A stretch of DNA of 64,000 nt, taken from Symbiodinium sp. CCMP2592. Taxonomy: Eukaryota; Sar; Dinophyceae; Suessiales; Symbiodiniaceae. A model generated the notes under the pieces. It was not told the origin of the DNA. It saw only the letters and a program-made list of their open reading frames with translations, and did no database searches. The position numbers were made by a program, and so were the translations under genes. The stretch is from contig CAJNDT010005556.1 in the NCBI GenBank assembly GCA_905221615.1, positions 1,726,691 through 1,790,690 on the forward strand, in the 5' to 3' direction. Below are positions 8,567 through 20,500 of the stretch, one piece after another. Each line of letters starts with the position of its first letter. Positions within the stretch are counted from its first letter, which is position 1.

Positions 8567-11500
8567 GTTAGGGCTCAGGGTTTAGGAATAGGGGTTGGGA
8601 TTTTGGATTTGTCTGTTAGGTTTTAAGTACTAGGCTTGTAAGATTTAGTCGTTTGTTCTAGCGTTGTTGGTTCAGGCTTCAAGGTTTTCAGGGTTTGGGG
8701 TCTGGGGTTTGCGACTCAAGGTTCTCTCGCTGCTAGGCCCTAACTAGAATCTTCAACCTGCAGTAGTAGGCTCGACGATTCAGACCTTTAAAAGTATTCC
8801 CTAGCGTGGATTTGAACAATACCTAGAGTCTCCAATGTAGTTCTTTTTTTGGTGAACCAGTTTTATGGTTAGGACCCTATAATAGAGATTTTGGTTAACC
8901 AAAAAAAGGAACTACAATGGAGACTATAGGCAATAGAGGCTTAATTCAAGCCCTAACTCCAAACTAAGCTCTGAACCCCAAACTGTAAACCCCGAAACCA
9001 CCAACTCCAAACTGCAAACCCTAAACTCCGACCTCTAAGCTTTGTCATAGTTGGGCAACATTTTTTTTAAAAAATTAAGGGTACTTAAACCCAATACGGA
9101 ATCAAAACGTAAATTTTTTAATCCTATCCCAACCATGAACTAATAAGCCCCTAAACCACCAACTCCAAACTCCAAGCCCCTCTACTCCCCGAACCCCCAA
9201 GCCACTACAAGAGCATCCCGCGTGCTGAGCTTGTACTCCAAACGAGCAGTTTCCCAACCCAGTATTAACCAATCTCCCTAAAGCCCAAACCCTACACCCT
9301 AAACCCTAAACTCCTAAACTCCCAGCCGTAAGCTCCGGACCTCCAAAACCGAGGCCCGATTCCTCCGCCGGGGACGCGGGCTGGAGGCTCTGGGCCGAGA
9401 CCTGGGCCCACTGGGACCCCAACGAAGCCACGAAGGCCCTTGCGGGGAGGCTCTTGGGTTTTTGAGGCTTAGGGTTTAGGCCTAGGGTTTAGGGTTTAGG
9501 CTTTAGGGTTTGGGAGGAGGCTCTTGGGTATTTACAGGGTTTTTTAGGGTTCCTTTAACGGGGTATAGGGGTCTATGGTATAGGGGCCTTCATAGTATAA
9601 TGGACCCCAACGAAGCCACGAAGGCCCTTGCGGGGAGGCTCTTGGGTTTTAAGGCTTAGGGTTTAGGCCTAGGGTTTAGGCTTTAGGGTTTGGGAGGAGG
9701 CTCTTGGGTATTTACAGGGTTCTTTAGGGTTCCTTTAACGGGGTCTATAAGGTATATTTTAAGGGATCTATAGTAGGGGTCTATGGTATAGGGGCCTTCA
9801 TAGTATAATGGACCCCAACGAAGCCACGAAGGCTTTTGCGGGGAGGCTCTTGGGTGTTAGGAGTCTTTCTTTTTTTTTTTTTTTTTGGGGGGGGGGGGGT
9901 TTAGGCATTCAGTTTAGAGTTCAGGGCTCATTGTGTGTACAGTCATCGGGTTATAGGTCTTTGGGGTTAATACGAGTTTAGGAATTATACGGCTTTTGGA
10001 TTGATGAGTTTAGGGTCTAGGGTTCATTTATGTTACCTGTGTATATGTATATGTATATACTCATATACTTATATACATGTAGAAAGATAGGTCGACCGAT
10101 ACATACAACTGTTGTCATAATTAGGACCTGTGATAACAGTCAGAGTAGCATTGTGCATGCGTGTTTACATACATGTAGACAGATGCAAGTGTTGCAGTTT
10201 ATGTAGGTCCTTTTGAAACATTCTTTTTTGTAGGGTTTGGATTTAGGGTTCCTGTCTGGTAAGGGCCCTGCACAAGAGTTTCAACACCTGTACTGTGATT
10301 TTTCCGGCCCTTATAAGAACCTTATAGACCCTTTAAGACCGTTATGCAGCGCTGAAACTAAACCCTACAAGCCTCAAAAACCCCTAAGCCAAGACCCCTA
10401 AACCCTAAACCCTTAAGGAGCCAGTTGCAGCCGAGAGGCACGATGTGAAAGAAGGAGCCCCAGTCCCTATCACAGTACCTACTACACCGCAGATCGGATA
10501 GGATCTAGGGTTTAGGCGTTTAGGGTTTAGTGGTTTAGGGTTTAGGGCTTCAGGGGGTGTTAGGGTTTTAGAGTTTAGGGGTGACCCGAGAAGGCCGAGC
10601 TCTTGCAACTGCTCGCTGCCGGCGAAGATGCGGAGTTGCGGCGAGTTCTTGGGCGCCGCGGCCGACGATGGAGGGTTTTAGGGTTGAGGGTTTTAGGGTT
10701 GAGGGTTTTAGGGTTGAGGGTTTTAGGGTTCAGGGTTTTAGGGTTTAGGTTTGAGGGTTAAGGGTTGAGAGTTTACGATTTTTTCGGGGTTCAGGCCTTT
10801 ACGGTTTAGCTTTGAGGGTTTGGGGGTGGAGGGTTTAGGGTCATCCGGGGTGTCCGATGTATGCAGGACACAAAAGGGTTTAGGGTTTAGGGTGGCTGGC
10901 TCTTTAGACTTTAGCTTTTTGGGCTTCTATATGAACCATAAAAAAAATAAGGAGGCTAAAAGTTTAACTTTTAGGAGGGGTTCAGAAGTCAGCCAAGATA
11001 GGATTCATACGGTGGCCCGAACTTGACGTTGCCGAGATCCGCGGTTAGGGCTTGGTTAGGGAAGTGAGTGAGTATATGTTTTTAAAAAGCCTAAACCCAA
11101 TCCTATGTTTTTAAGAAACCTATGTCATAGGGTGTGCTATGGCAGTCTGTAGAGTCTACTGGAGTTCAATCTGGCTTCTGAAGGTTTGGGGCTTTGGTTT
11201 TAAGGGCTGTAACTCTTACAGGAGTGGATACACTTTGCAGTTTTCGGGATAGTATTACCCACTATAAAGCTGAACGTGTAAACTTTTTGGGGCTTAGGAA
11301 CCCAGCAACTAAGAACTAGAGGTCCGACGTGGAAGGTCTGTGGGTTACGACTTCGACGATTTGGGGTCTACCCTAAGGCCCCAAAGTAGTTCCTTTTGGG
11401 GTTCATATATAGAATTTATAGAATCCTATAAGGTAATCCCAAAAAGGAACTACTATGGGGCCAGCTGACAGTTTCCGAACTGGGGGGTTTAGGCTTGAGA

Positions 11501-14500
11501 TGGCTTGAGTTGAGGAAGTAGGATGTATAACGGTAACACCAAGACTCCAAGTACGCGATTAGTACCCAAGTCGGGACCTAAAGCTGAAATACTACCTGCG
11601 CTGTGCTATTTGGAGCCTTTCAGAAAAAAGGAATTTGCAGGGGTTCATACCCAAAGAGCCCTAATGTCAGATAGAACAGAATGTTGGGTTCCTATATAGT
11701 AGGAACTACTATGACCGTTCGGGCAGGTATCCCCAGATCGGTGGGATGTTGGTAGTTTGGCTTGGCCTTGAAGAAGCCTGGCTTCGCGCAGGAAGTCTGC
11801 TTTTTATTGATGGGATGTGAGTATGTAGTATCAACTTTTGATGCCCCTTCAGATATTGCCCCATAAGGGTTCCATCAAAAAATCAGTCTAGGAGTCCAAG
11901 ATCGCAATATTTCCTTTTCATAGCCATACCGCAGGACCCCATTCTAACTGTGGAGGCCCCACTATTTGTTGTAAAACCCTAAACTCTGAAACCTGAATCT
12001 GAATCCTAAACCCTAAACCCAAAGCAAGAGCCGCCCATTCTTGAGAGAAGGAGCCGCCTGGAGTTTGGCACAGCAGGCGCGGGTTATCTAGAAGTGCTGC
12101 ACGCTTGGGGAAATTTCAGCGGTTGATTAAGGGTTGAGGGAGGTTCCGGATTGGAGTCGTTACAAAATTAAATAGGAACTCCCAATACAAAATCCGAGTA
12201 CCGTAGTAGAATGCTGATTTTTCAGATTCCTAGAAGGGGCCCCTCGTTGTCCCCCAAGAACACAGACTGTAACCCGACGGGGGATGCGGTTGCGACTAGC
12301 GAATGAAACAAAGAGTTGAGAGCATGACGCAACAAGCAAAACCACAGAAGGGACAGAAGAGAGCAGAGAACAGTCGTGACATGATGCAGACCGTTTGCCA
12401 GCATTATGTCGGGGAGCCGCTTGCAGACATGTTAGGGAAGTCAGGCAGCGCGCCGAAAGGCACCTGCACATTCAGCAGCTTCTGGCAAACAGCCGCCGGC
12501 AGCAACCACACCAAGCACTGCAGTTATAGCACACACGCAAGAGAAGACTCCTTCCCACTGGAGGGACATACATGCTTCAGAACGGAGAATGGCGCAGCCG
12601 AAGCAGCCCACCCTAGCCATGGCCTCGACAAGCTCTTCAGCGCATGTGATAGCGGCAGAGGGGGAAAGGCCAGCAGTGGAGACCTTCTTCTGCAGACTAT
12701 GTGCAAACGCGGGGGAAGGGAAACACCTACCGCATGAACGCCGAGACCCCCGATGCAAATGCTACGGCCGCGAAAAAGGCGAAAGAGCACTGCAGCAGCC
12801 TCCTCTGGACAAAGGGGGGAACCGTAGCATGGAGAGCCGAAGCAGGACAAGAAGCAATCCCTTGAAGACGACGGGAACGTCCACCAGCAGCCGAGGCGGA
12901 GTGGCACAGTGAAGACCAAGCCAGCCTCCACCTCAAGTGGGGAATCCTCGAGCTCCGAGACAAGTGAGAGCACAGAGGATGATCCGCTGAGGGGGACACA
13001 TGAGCAGAGGCGATCGACGAGACGCTATGTGGAACGGCTCTATGCAGAAGCATGGAAGGGGGAGGTCGTCTTCCACACTACTATCTAGGGTACTATATTA
13101 GGGTCCTCTATTTTCAGAAACTCCCAATTCAACTAAGCCGTGGTATAGGAGCTTCTTTCAAGATGCCCGATATCTTCATGCAGGAGGGATCCTACGCCGA
13201 ACCAACATACCTGAACTGTAAATTCACGAGACCCCCCCCAAGCTTGAACCTCATTCCAAGGTGGTGTGGTCTAGTGTTCAGGGTTTAGGGTTTCAGGTTT
13301 GTGCTTTAGGGGTAAAGCTTTCGAAAGTACAGAGGGTTTGGTGTTCGGAGTTAAGGGCATGGTTTAGGATTTGAAGTACAAGTGACCAATGTTGAATTCT
13401 ATAACGGTGTTAATCACTTTAGAAAAATTCGACCCGTCAAAAAAGCCCCTCTTTGCATATGCAGGCCTGCGTGGTCCCATGGGTGGCTTGGACAAGCCTT
13501 TGCATTTTGATGGTTCGTTGGTTTGCTTCAAAAGCAAGGGGTTAGGGTTTAGGGGTGTGGGGTTTAGGGTTTAGGGGTGCAGGGTTTAGGGTTTAGGGGT
13601 TTATGGTCCTGCGTAGTTTTCGTATTGGCCCTAACACGCATTGTTGGATTCAAACGAACTTCAGACAAAAGTGTAGATTTACAGTAGTTAGTGCCCATAC
13701 AGACATGTCTGCCCTGGGCCCTGCGGGCTGCGCCATTGCTCTAGATTTTGAGCATCACTGTCCCTAGGGCTCCAGCTACCTTAAATATTCGGTGAATAAA
13801 GTTACTAACCACGTTTTATACAACCCAGTAACCTACCATTTAGGTAACTGGAGGGGTGTTTGGAGTTTGACTTTGTAAACCGCAGGAAAAACAGCTCAAC
13901 CAGCCCAAGCTGAGAACATCAACCTAGCGAAGGAGTGTAGTAAAGGAGTATAGGGGCCCTTTTGGTGTCCTTAAGTTTAGAGGATTCCAGGACCTGGGGC
14001 CCTTAAAGTGAGCAGTGATGTCACGCTGCGTCGAGTGATTTCAGCATGAGAATACTTGAAGGATCATAGGACTTAGTAACTAGGGTTATAATTAGGGTAA
14101 CTATGCTTATGACCACTTAGGACCCCAATTAATGTACTTATAACATTATTTACTAAGTCCCATGATCCCCATTGTAGAACCCCAATTAATGAACCCTAGT
14201 GTAGAACCCTCTAGTACCCTTATTGAAAGGAACCCTAAACCTTACTAAGTCCCATGATCCTCCAAGTAGCTACTTCGAGAGCAGCTCTACAAGAAGAGTT
14301 TTGGTCAAAGCAGGCATGTTGGTTTAGGGTTCAGGGGTCCGAAATCTCGGGTTCCCAGGGGACTCCAATATCCCTCAATTAAGGAATATTCCTTAAATCA
14401 TATTAAGGATCGTATACTATAGTTTAAGGTATATCCCTTAATCAAGGGGTATTCCCGGAGTCTCTAGGTTTGAAGTTTTGCAGTACATCCTAAACCTTAT

Positions 14501-17500
14501 ACCAAGCCTTGGCCGTAAATCCTAATATCCTACTCAGTCTCCGCAAATCCTACACCTAAAACCTCAGTCGTGAATCCTTAACCGTATAAAGTTACAGTCG
14601 CCGAACATTCCTCCACCCAAATGCAGCGCGAAACCATCCAAAACCCTTGAAACCGTAATCTCCAAACCCCAACCCCCTGTAAACCCTGAAGCCCTTTCGG
14701 CCCTAAACTCAAATGTAGAGCCACCCCTGAACCGAGCATATCATTGAGCCCCTGTAGTTATAGAACCCGTGGAGGAGCCTTAAGAGGACGTTGCAGGAAC
14801 CTGGAACTAGGCTTGAAGGAACTCAGGGAGCCCCTTCAAAGGAACCCTTCACGGAAGGAACCCAACTGTTGATGATAAAAATCCCTAGGGCTCCTTTAAA
14901 GGGATCTATAGGGGTACCTTTAAGGGCTTCCTTTAAGGGATCTATAGGGTTTAGGGTTGAGGGTTGATGGTATAGATCCTGCTTCACCCTAAGGGCTCGA
15001 AACTATGGGAATTATGGTATATCCCCCATTATGGGTAATGCAGGATTTATATCATCAACCGTAAACAGCCCTTTGAAGGAACCGCCAAAGCAATCGGAAG
15101 ATGTATCTCTCAAACATCCAGGGGCAAAAGGAGGGACCCTTAATGGTTACCCCTACCCTATAATGGACCATATAATAGGTATATAATAGCTACTGTTAGG
15201 TTCTACACCTGTAGGGGGTCCTTGTTGAGGGTTCCTCCTTTTCCCCCTATGAAGCCATGAACCTGAGGTCTGGGAAGCTGTCGCATGAACGATCTCGCGG
15301 CTTGGCCCCATCTGTCGGGGTCCGAAAGGCTTCCTTTTAACGGCTCCAGGGTTCTAAGCTTCTAAGGTTCTAACTAGTTCTAATTGCATAAGGACTCTCT
15401 TACTACGGTAGGACGAAAGTTTGACCTATTCCTTGTTTCGTCCAAGACAGGCCCCCATTCCCCTGTAGACTCCTAGCGCACAGGACCCACCGGCTACTCC
15501 TCCGGAACATTAAAGTAGTATAATTTTAAAACGGGGTAGAAAATACTCCGCTGGCCAGGCCACGTAAATCGCACTTGTCGCTACTCCGCTACTCCGCAAG
15601 ATGCTTTAAGACAAGAAAGGCCCAGTAGGTCAAAACTTTCGTCCTCCCGATGTATAAGGCATGCAGATGGGTTCCGAGAGAGAGTAGCCTGAATTCTTTT
15701 CAGGGTTCCTTTATTTCTTGGTGGTTCAAAGCTCAACTTTTCAAGTTTTGGCCTCTTATAAGGTCGTCTTATTCTGAAAGATTGAACTTTTTACCCCATG
15801 GTTATTTGGGAACTGAGATTTAGGCTTCCTTCTTTAAGTGTTCCACCTTCAAGGGTTGCTGTAGAGCTTCCGCAGAATTATGTATGGGAGTTTCCGAAAA
15901 GAGGGGACCCTAATATAGTACCGCAAATAGAAGGATCCTTATTCTAAGGACCCCGAAATAAGGTACCCCTAATTTTCGGAAACTCCCACATAGCATCATG
16001 TGCCGCCAGAGGTTGTTCTAAGTATCAAGACCCCTCGTGGTTCGTGTTTCATAGAGAAACATACAGGTTTGCACAAGGCTTAGGAGATCCTTTGTGTATT
16101 CGTCGATGTCTTCCATCAGGTTTTTGAATGTTGCCCCATAGAGGGAGTATAGGACCATTCGCAGGTTTTGTTCCATTGCCCCCCATAATTGAATGGGTTT
16201 CAGGGCCCAATCAACAGTCCATGGTGTCGATTGTAACCGAGGCTCACCGTAGCTCAAAAGCCCACATCATATAGAAACCTGAGTAATTCGTAATGGTATA
16301 GGATTTCTTCTTTCAGCTACTATATCGTATAGCCCAAAGCCGCGCTCTACTTATTTCGAAGGCCTTATAAGGGTCCCACTCCCTCAACACCTGAGTCCTT
16401 ACAGCTCAGCTTTGAGATACGAGCCAGGCACTGGATGCAAGGTGTGAGGGGGGGGGGGTTTTCAGGCTTAAAGGTTCTGCAGGAGTTTAGTGGCTTTGTG
16501 GAGTTTAGTGGTGTTTAGTGGCTAGGGCCGGCAGCACTATCCACGTAGCACAGCTTCCAGGATTGGTTCAGAGAGAAGGGCTCCTTATTGCTGCGGGGTT
16601 TCCCCCTAACTCGGACCTAGAGGTTTACCTCAAAGACATTCCCTGGCCCATCCAACAGGGCTCTCAAGTGTCTGTCCATCACGGGGATACGGCTATTTTC
16701 GTCCCGCCAGGACACCCCCATTTCGTTACCACCACTCTACAGGCAATCCTCAGCTCGACCGAGCATTGGAACTCGTCATGGACTCCGCCTCCCCTTGACG
16801 GTGAGCGTGCATGGGTTTTGACCTCTGAAGCACCCTTCTCTTTCACGATTTCACCTGACCGCAGAAGTCATTTGCGGCAGGACTTACTCACTGCCATAGG
16901 CGGAGGAGCACATGCCCTTTGCTCCCCCGAGCCCCTTGCTCCAGCCTACACACATCAAGGCCTCATACACGAGCACATCATTGCAGCCATTGATCCTGTT
17001 CCACTCTCGGAACCAGATGCTGACAGAAGGATCTTCTGTTTCGTCGATGCACGACCCCTGCTACTCCGTGTCGAGTGCCTCCTGGCCTACGACGGCATCT
17101 TGCCATGTACAAGACTCCAAGCGCAATATGCCAACAGATGTCCTCCGGGCTTTGTGCTTTGTTACTTCGAACAGGATGGTTTTGTACATCCTGTTATCCG
17201 GGACATCAGAGTGCGAGACTTTGAGGTTGTTGTGCTCACCTTTCTTCCTGCACACTTTATCCCAGATTCGCAAGAGCTTGACAGCTCGTTGCCCCCACAA
17301 GAGGACCCGTCGTCTCGTGATGACGAGGGGCCGGATGAATCCCAGGGGGATGGCGATTCCGCTGCTGCGTCACAACAGTCTGTTTCCAATGACGCGTCGA
17401 CAGGGGTCGATGCCGGCACTGGTGGTTCCAGGCGTTTTGGTTCTCAGCTCGCGCATACCCCATCTACTGCAACCTCCTTCCGGCATGCTGCCACGGGGAG

Positions 17501-20500
17501 GGACTGCTTCCGAATCCATGGTGCGATCATTGAAAGGGGGATCCCAAGTGTGCGCCGGCTTTCCGTCAAGTGGAACTGGGTCAATGTACTTCCCGCCCTT
17601 CCAAGAGGGCTGCCCGGGGACACCTCTGATGATGCTGCCGGCTTCCTCCGTTGGATCCTCTTTCTCCTTGCCCTGTGCGGTGCCCTTCTCGCCCTCAGCC
17701 TTAGGGCTCTGAGCCGCCTTCCTACTCTTTTTGTAGTCGGGTTGCTCCATGTCCTTCTTCAATGGCACGGTGCGAGTGCTGTCCAGCTTGGGGATACAGC
17801 CAAGGTCATTGCTAACCGACCTCCCCACCCACAAGGCATTTCTGGGAGTACTGTCGCACGTCCGGTGCCCACGCCCTGCCGTAATGTCCCCTTCGGTGGC
17901 ACAGGACATACCTGCTCGACTAGCGAAGATGATGTTCTCGGCAGCCAATCAAGAGAGCTATTCATTGAGCGGGGTGATGCCTTGTGCACATTACTTGAAT
18001 GCAGTAGAGTTGAAAGTGCGGATCGTCCACTGTTCCTTGCCTGGACTCTCTTAGAAACTCTGCTTGAGCATCAGGGCTCTGCTAGCCCTCTGACAGCGAA
18101 GGATACAGCCGCATTTGGGCCCAGCCCCCACACTTCTGCGCCTCGGGGCCCTGATGGCCACTCCTTCGGGGCCGGGGATCCACCAGAACCTTGCAACCTT
18201 GATTCCCGGACTCCCCAGCCCATCCGGATATGTGACCACCTTCCAATATGCCAGACATTTGATCTTGCTGCAGTCTCTGTTGATATGGGTGTCAGCCTTG
18301 ATCGGGTTATGCATGGCATTGCGTGTGACTCTTGGCCACTTCAACATCGGCTGCCGGAACTTGGAGACATGCACCCGGCAGCGAGGGCCTTCCTCAGCCA
18401 CTGCTCCCTTGTTGATAAAGGAACCTGGTCAGAAGTCTCTAACCGCCTCAGTCATGTTGACCTCTACACGGATGGGTCGTTTGACGGGAACCTCAGTTCC
18501 TGGGCTTTTGTCGCGTTTGGATGGTCAGAAGCCACATGCTACTTCCTTGGGTGGCAAGCCGGAGTTGTTCAAACTTCGCCCCAGCTTCCGGACTACATCG
18601 GAGCCAGCACTCACCACGCCCTGGCAGGCGAGTACTCCGCACTTGTCTGGGCGCTCTACTGGGGTATCCAAGCCTGCACCTTTCCATCTTTGGCCTACCA
18701 CTCTGACTGCCTCTCTGCTCTCCAGCAGGCCAATGGCCAATGGGGCAGCCAGTCCGGGGATCTGCTTATGAAGGCCTCACGGGCGCTCCTTCAACTGCTG
18801 TGCTCTGTCCAACCTGCCTTCAAGGGTGCCGTCGACCATGTCCACTCACACCAGGGACAGCCGGGCAATGAACTAGCGGACTCGCTTGCTAAGTTTGCGG
18901 TCAGGACAACATATAAGGCCCATTTGTCAAGTAGAGCGACGGAACTTGCCCAAGCGATACGCGACGGTTCTGTTCAATGGTGGTGGCTGATCCACACAGG
19001 GGCAGTTGCCCCACAGGCCTGGCCACAGTTCTGCGGCCCCCACCTCTCGGACCATCACCGGTTCTCAGACAACAGTCCTCCATCCGACCTGGAAGCCAAG
19101 GCTTGGTTTGGGTACGAGTCGGGTCTTAGACATAAGCCAGACCTTACCAGACTGCTCACGCTTAGGCTCCTTACGGTCAATGTGCAGACACTCAATGACC
19201 CCTCCGTTCCAGCATGCGATAGTCGAGATTTCAAAGGGCGAGCTGGCTTCCTTAGAGAGCAGCTCGACTCCTTGAGCATCCATGTGGCAGCGCTCCAAGA
19301 GACGCGGGCGTTAGCCAGTGACACGATTACGTCGCATTCCCACATCCGCTTCTGTTCTGGCAAAGATCCAGCCGGTTGCTTGGGAGTCGAGCTTTGGTTT
19401 AGTCGACTTCTCCCTTTCCTAGGCGATAGAGGTTCGAAGACATACTTCCAGCCGGGAGATTTCCTCGTTGCTTTCGCTGACCCACGAACACTGGTAGTGA
19501 GGTTTGCCAGGGGCAGCATCAAGGTCCTGTTTGTTTGCATCCATGGCCCTACCACGTGCGACCCGCAGAGAGAGTCATGGTGGGCAATGCTCCACGAACG
19601 CCTCCACAGATTTAGCGAGGCGCACGAGGTTGTTCTTCTAGGGGATTACAACACACACTTTGCAGTCCCCATACCAGGCCGGGTCGGTTCTCTTGTCTTC
19701 CCGGGATCGGGTTCGGTTCCCACGGGCCTCCAGAAGATTCTCCACACTCAAGACATTTGGTTGCCGGCCACATTCCCTGACATACATCAGGGAGCTTCTC
19801 TCACCTGGGTCTCTCCCTCCGGTTCTTCGGGTTCTAGAATTGACTTCGTAGGGATCCCATGTACGTGGATTGCTGGTCCGCAGTCATCCTGTGTCCAGAC
19901 AGACTTGGACTGGGGCCAGGGCCATACCGACCATTACGCGGCCCAAGTAGAAGTGTCTGCCCTGGTCAGAGCCTCAGCGAGGGGTCCACACAGAGTCCGG
20001 CTCGACAGAGAGGCAATGTGCACCCCGGAAGGGCAAATTGTGCTCTCTGAGATCTGGAAACAGGCTCCTCAGGTGCCGTGGTCCACCAATGTCCACCGAC
20101 ACTGGGCTGCCTTGGAAGGTTACCTACGAGGCGAACTGACCAAGGCTTTTCCCAACCAGAGAGGCCAATGTAGGTCCTCTCATTTCAGTGAGCATACATG
20201 GCACCTGCGCCAGAGAAGAGTCTGGCTGCGTCGCCAGATTTTAAAATGCCGCGACCTGCTTCTGCCACCAGCCCTGCGCGACTCGTTTTCAGCATGGCAA
20301 CGCAAATGCCGGCTTGCTGTTGCCAAACTCTCAGGTAGTCTCCGTGTCATGCACTCACAAAGCAGACTCTCTGGTTTTGCGGCCGAACTGCGCCAGACCC
20401 GCAAGACCCTCCGGCAAGCGGTTCGCCAAGACATCCAACACCGAATCGTTACAGTCGCGGCAGAAGCTGAACATTGCGCCACAGCTGAAGCTGTTCGACG

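Noticed and set aside
16018..16257. Minus-strand 79-codon frame
   Set aside because: Protein-like in places (TWTVDWALKPIQLW), but isolated on the wrong strand with no splice partners; left uncalled.
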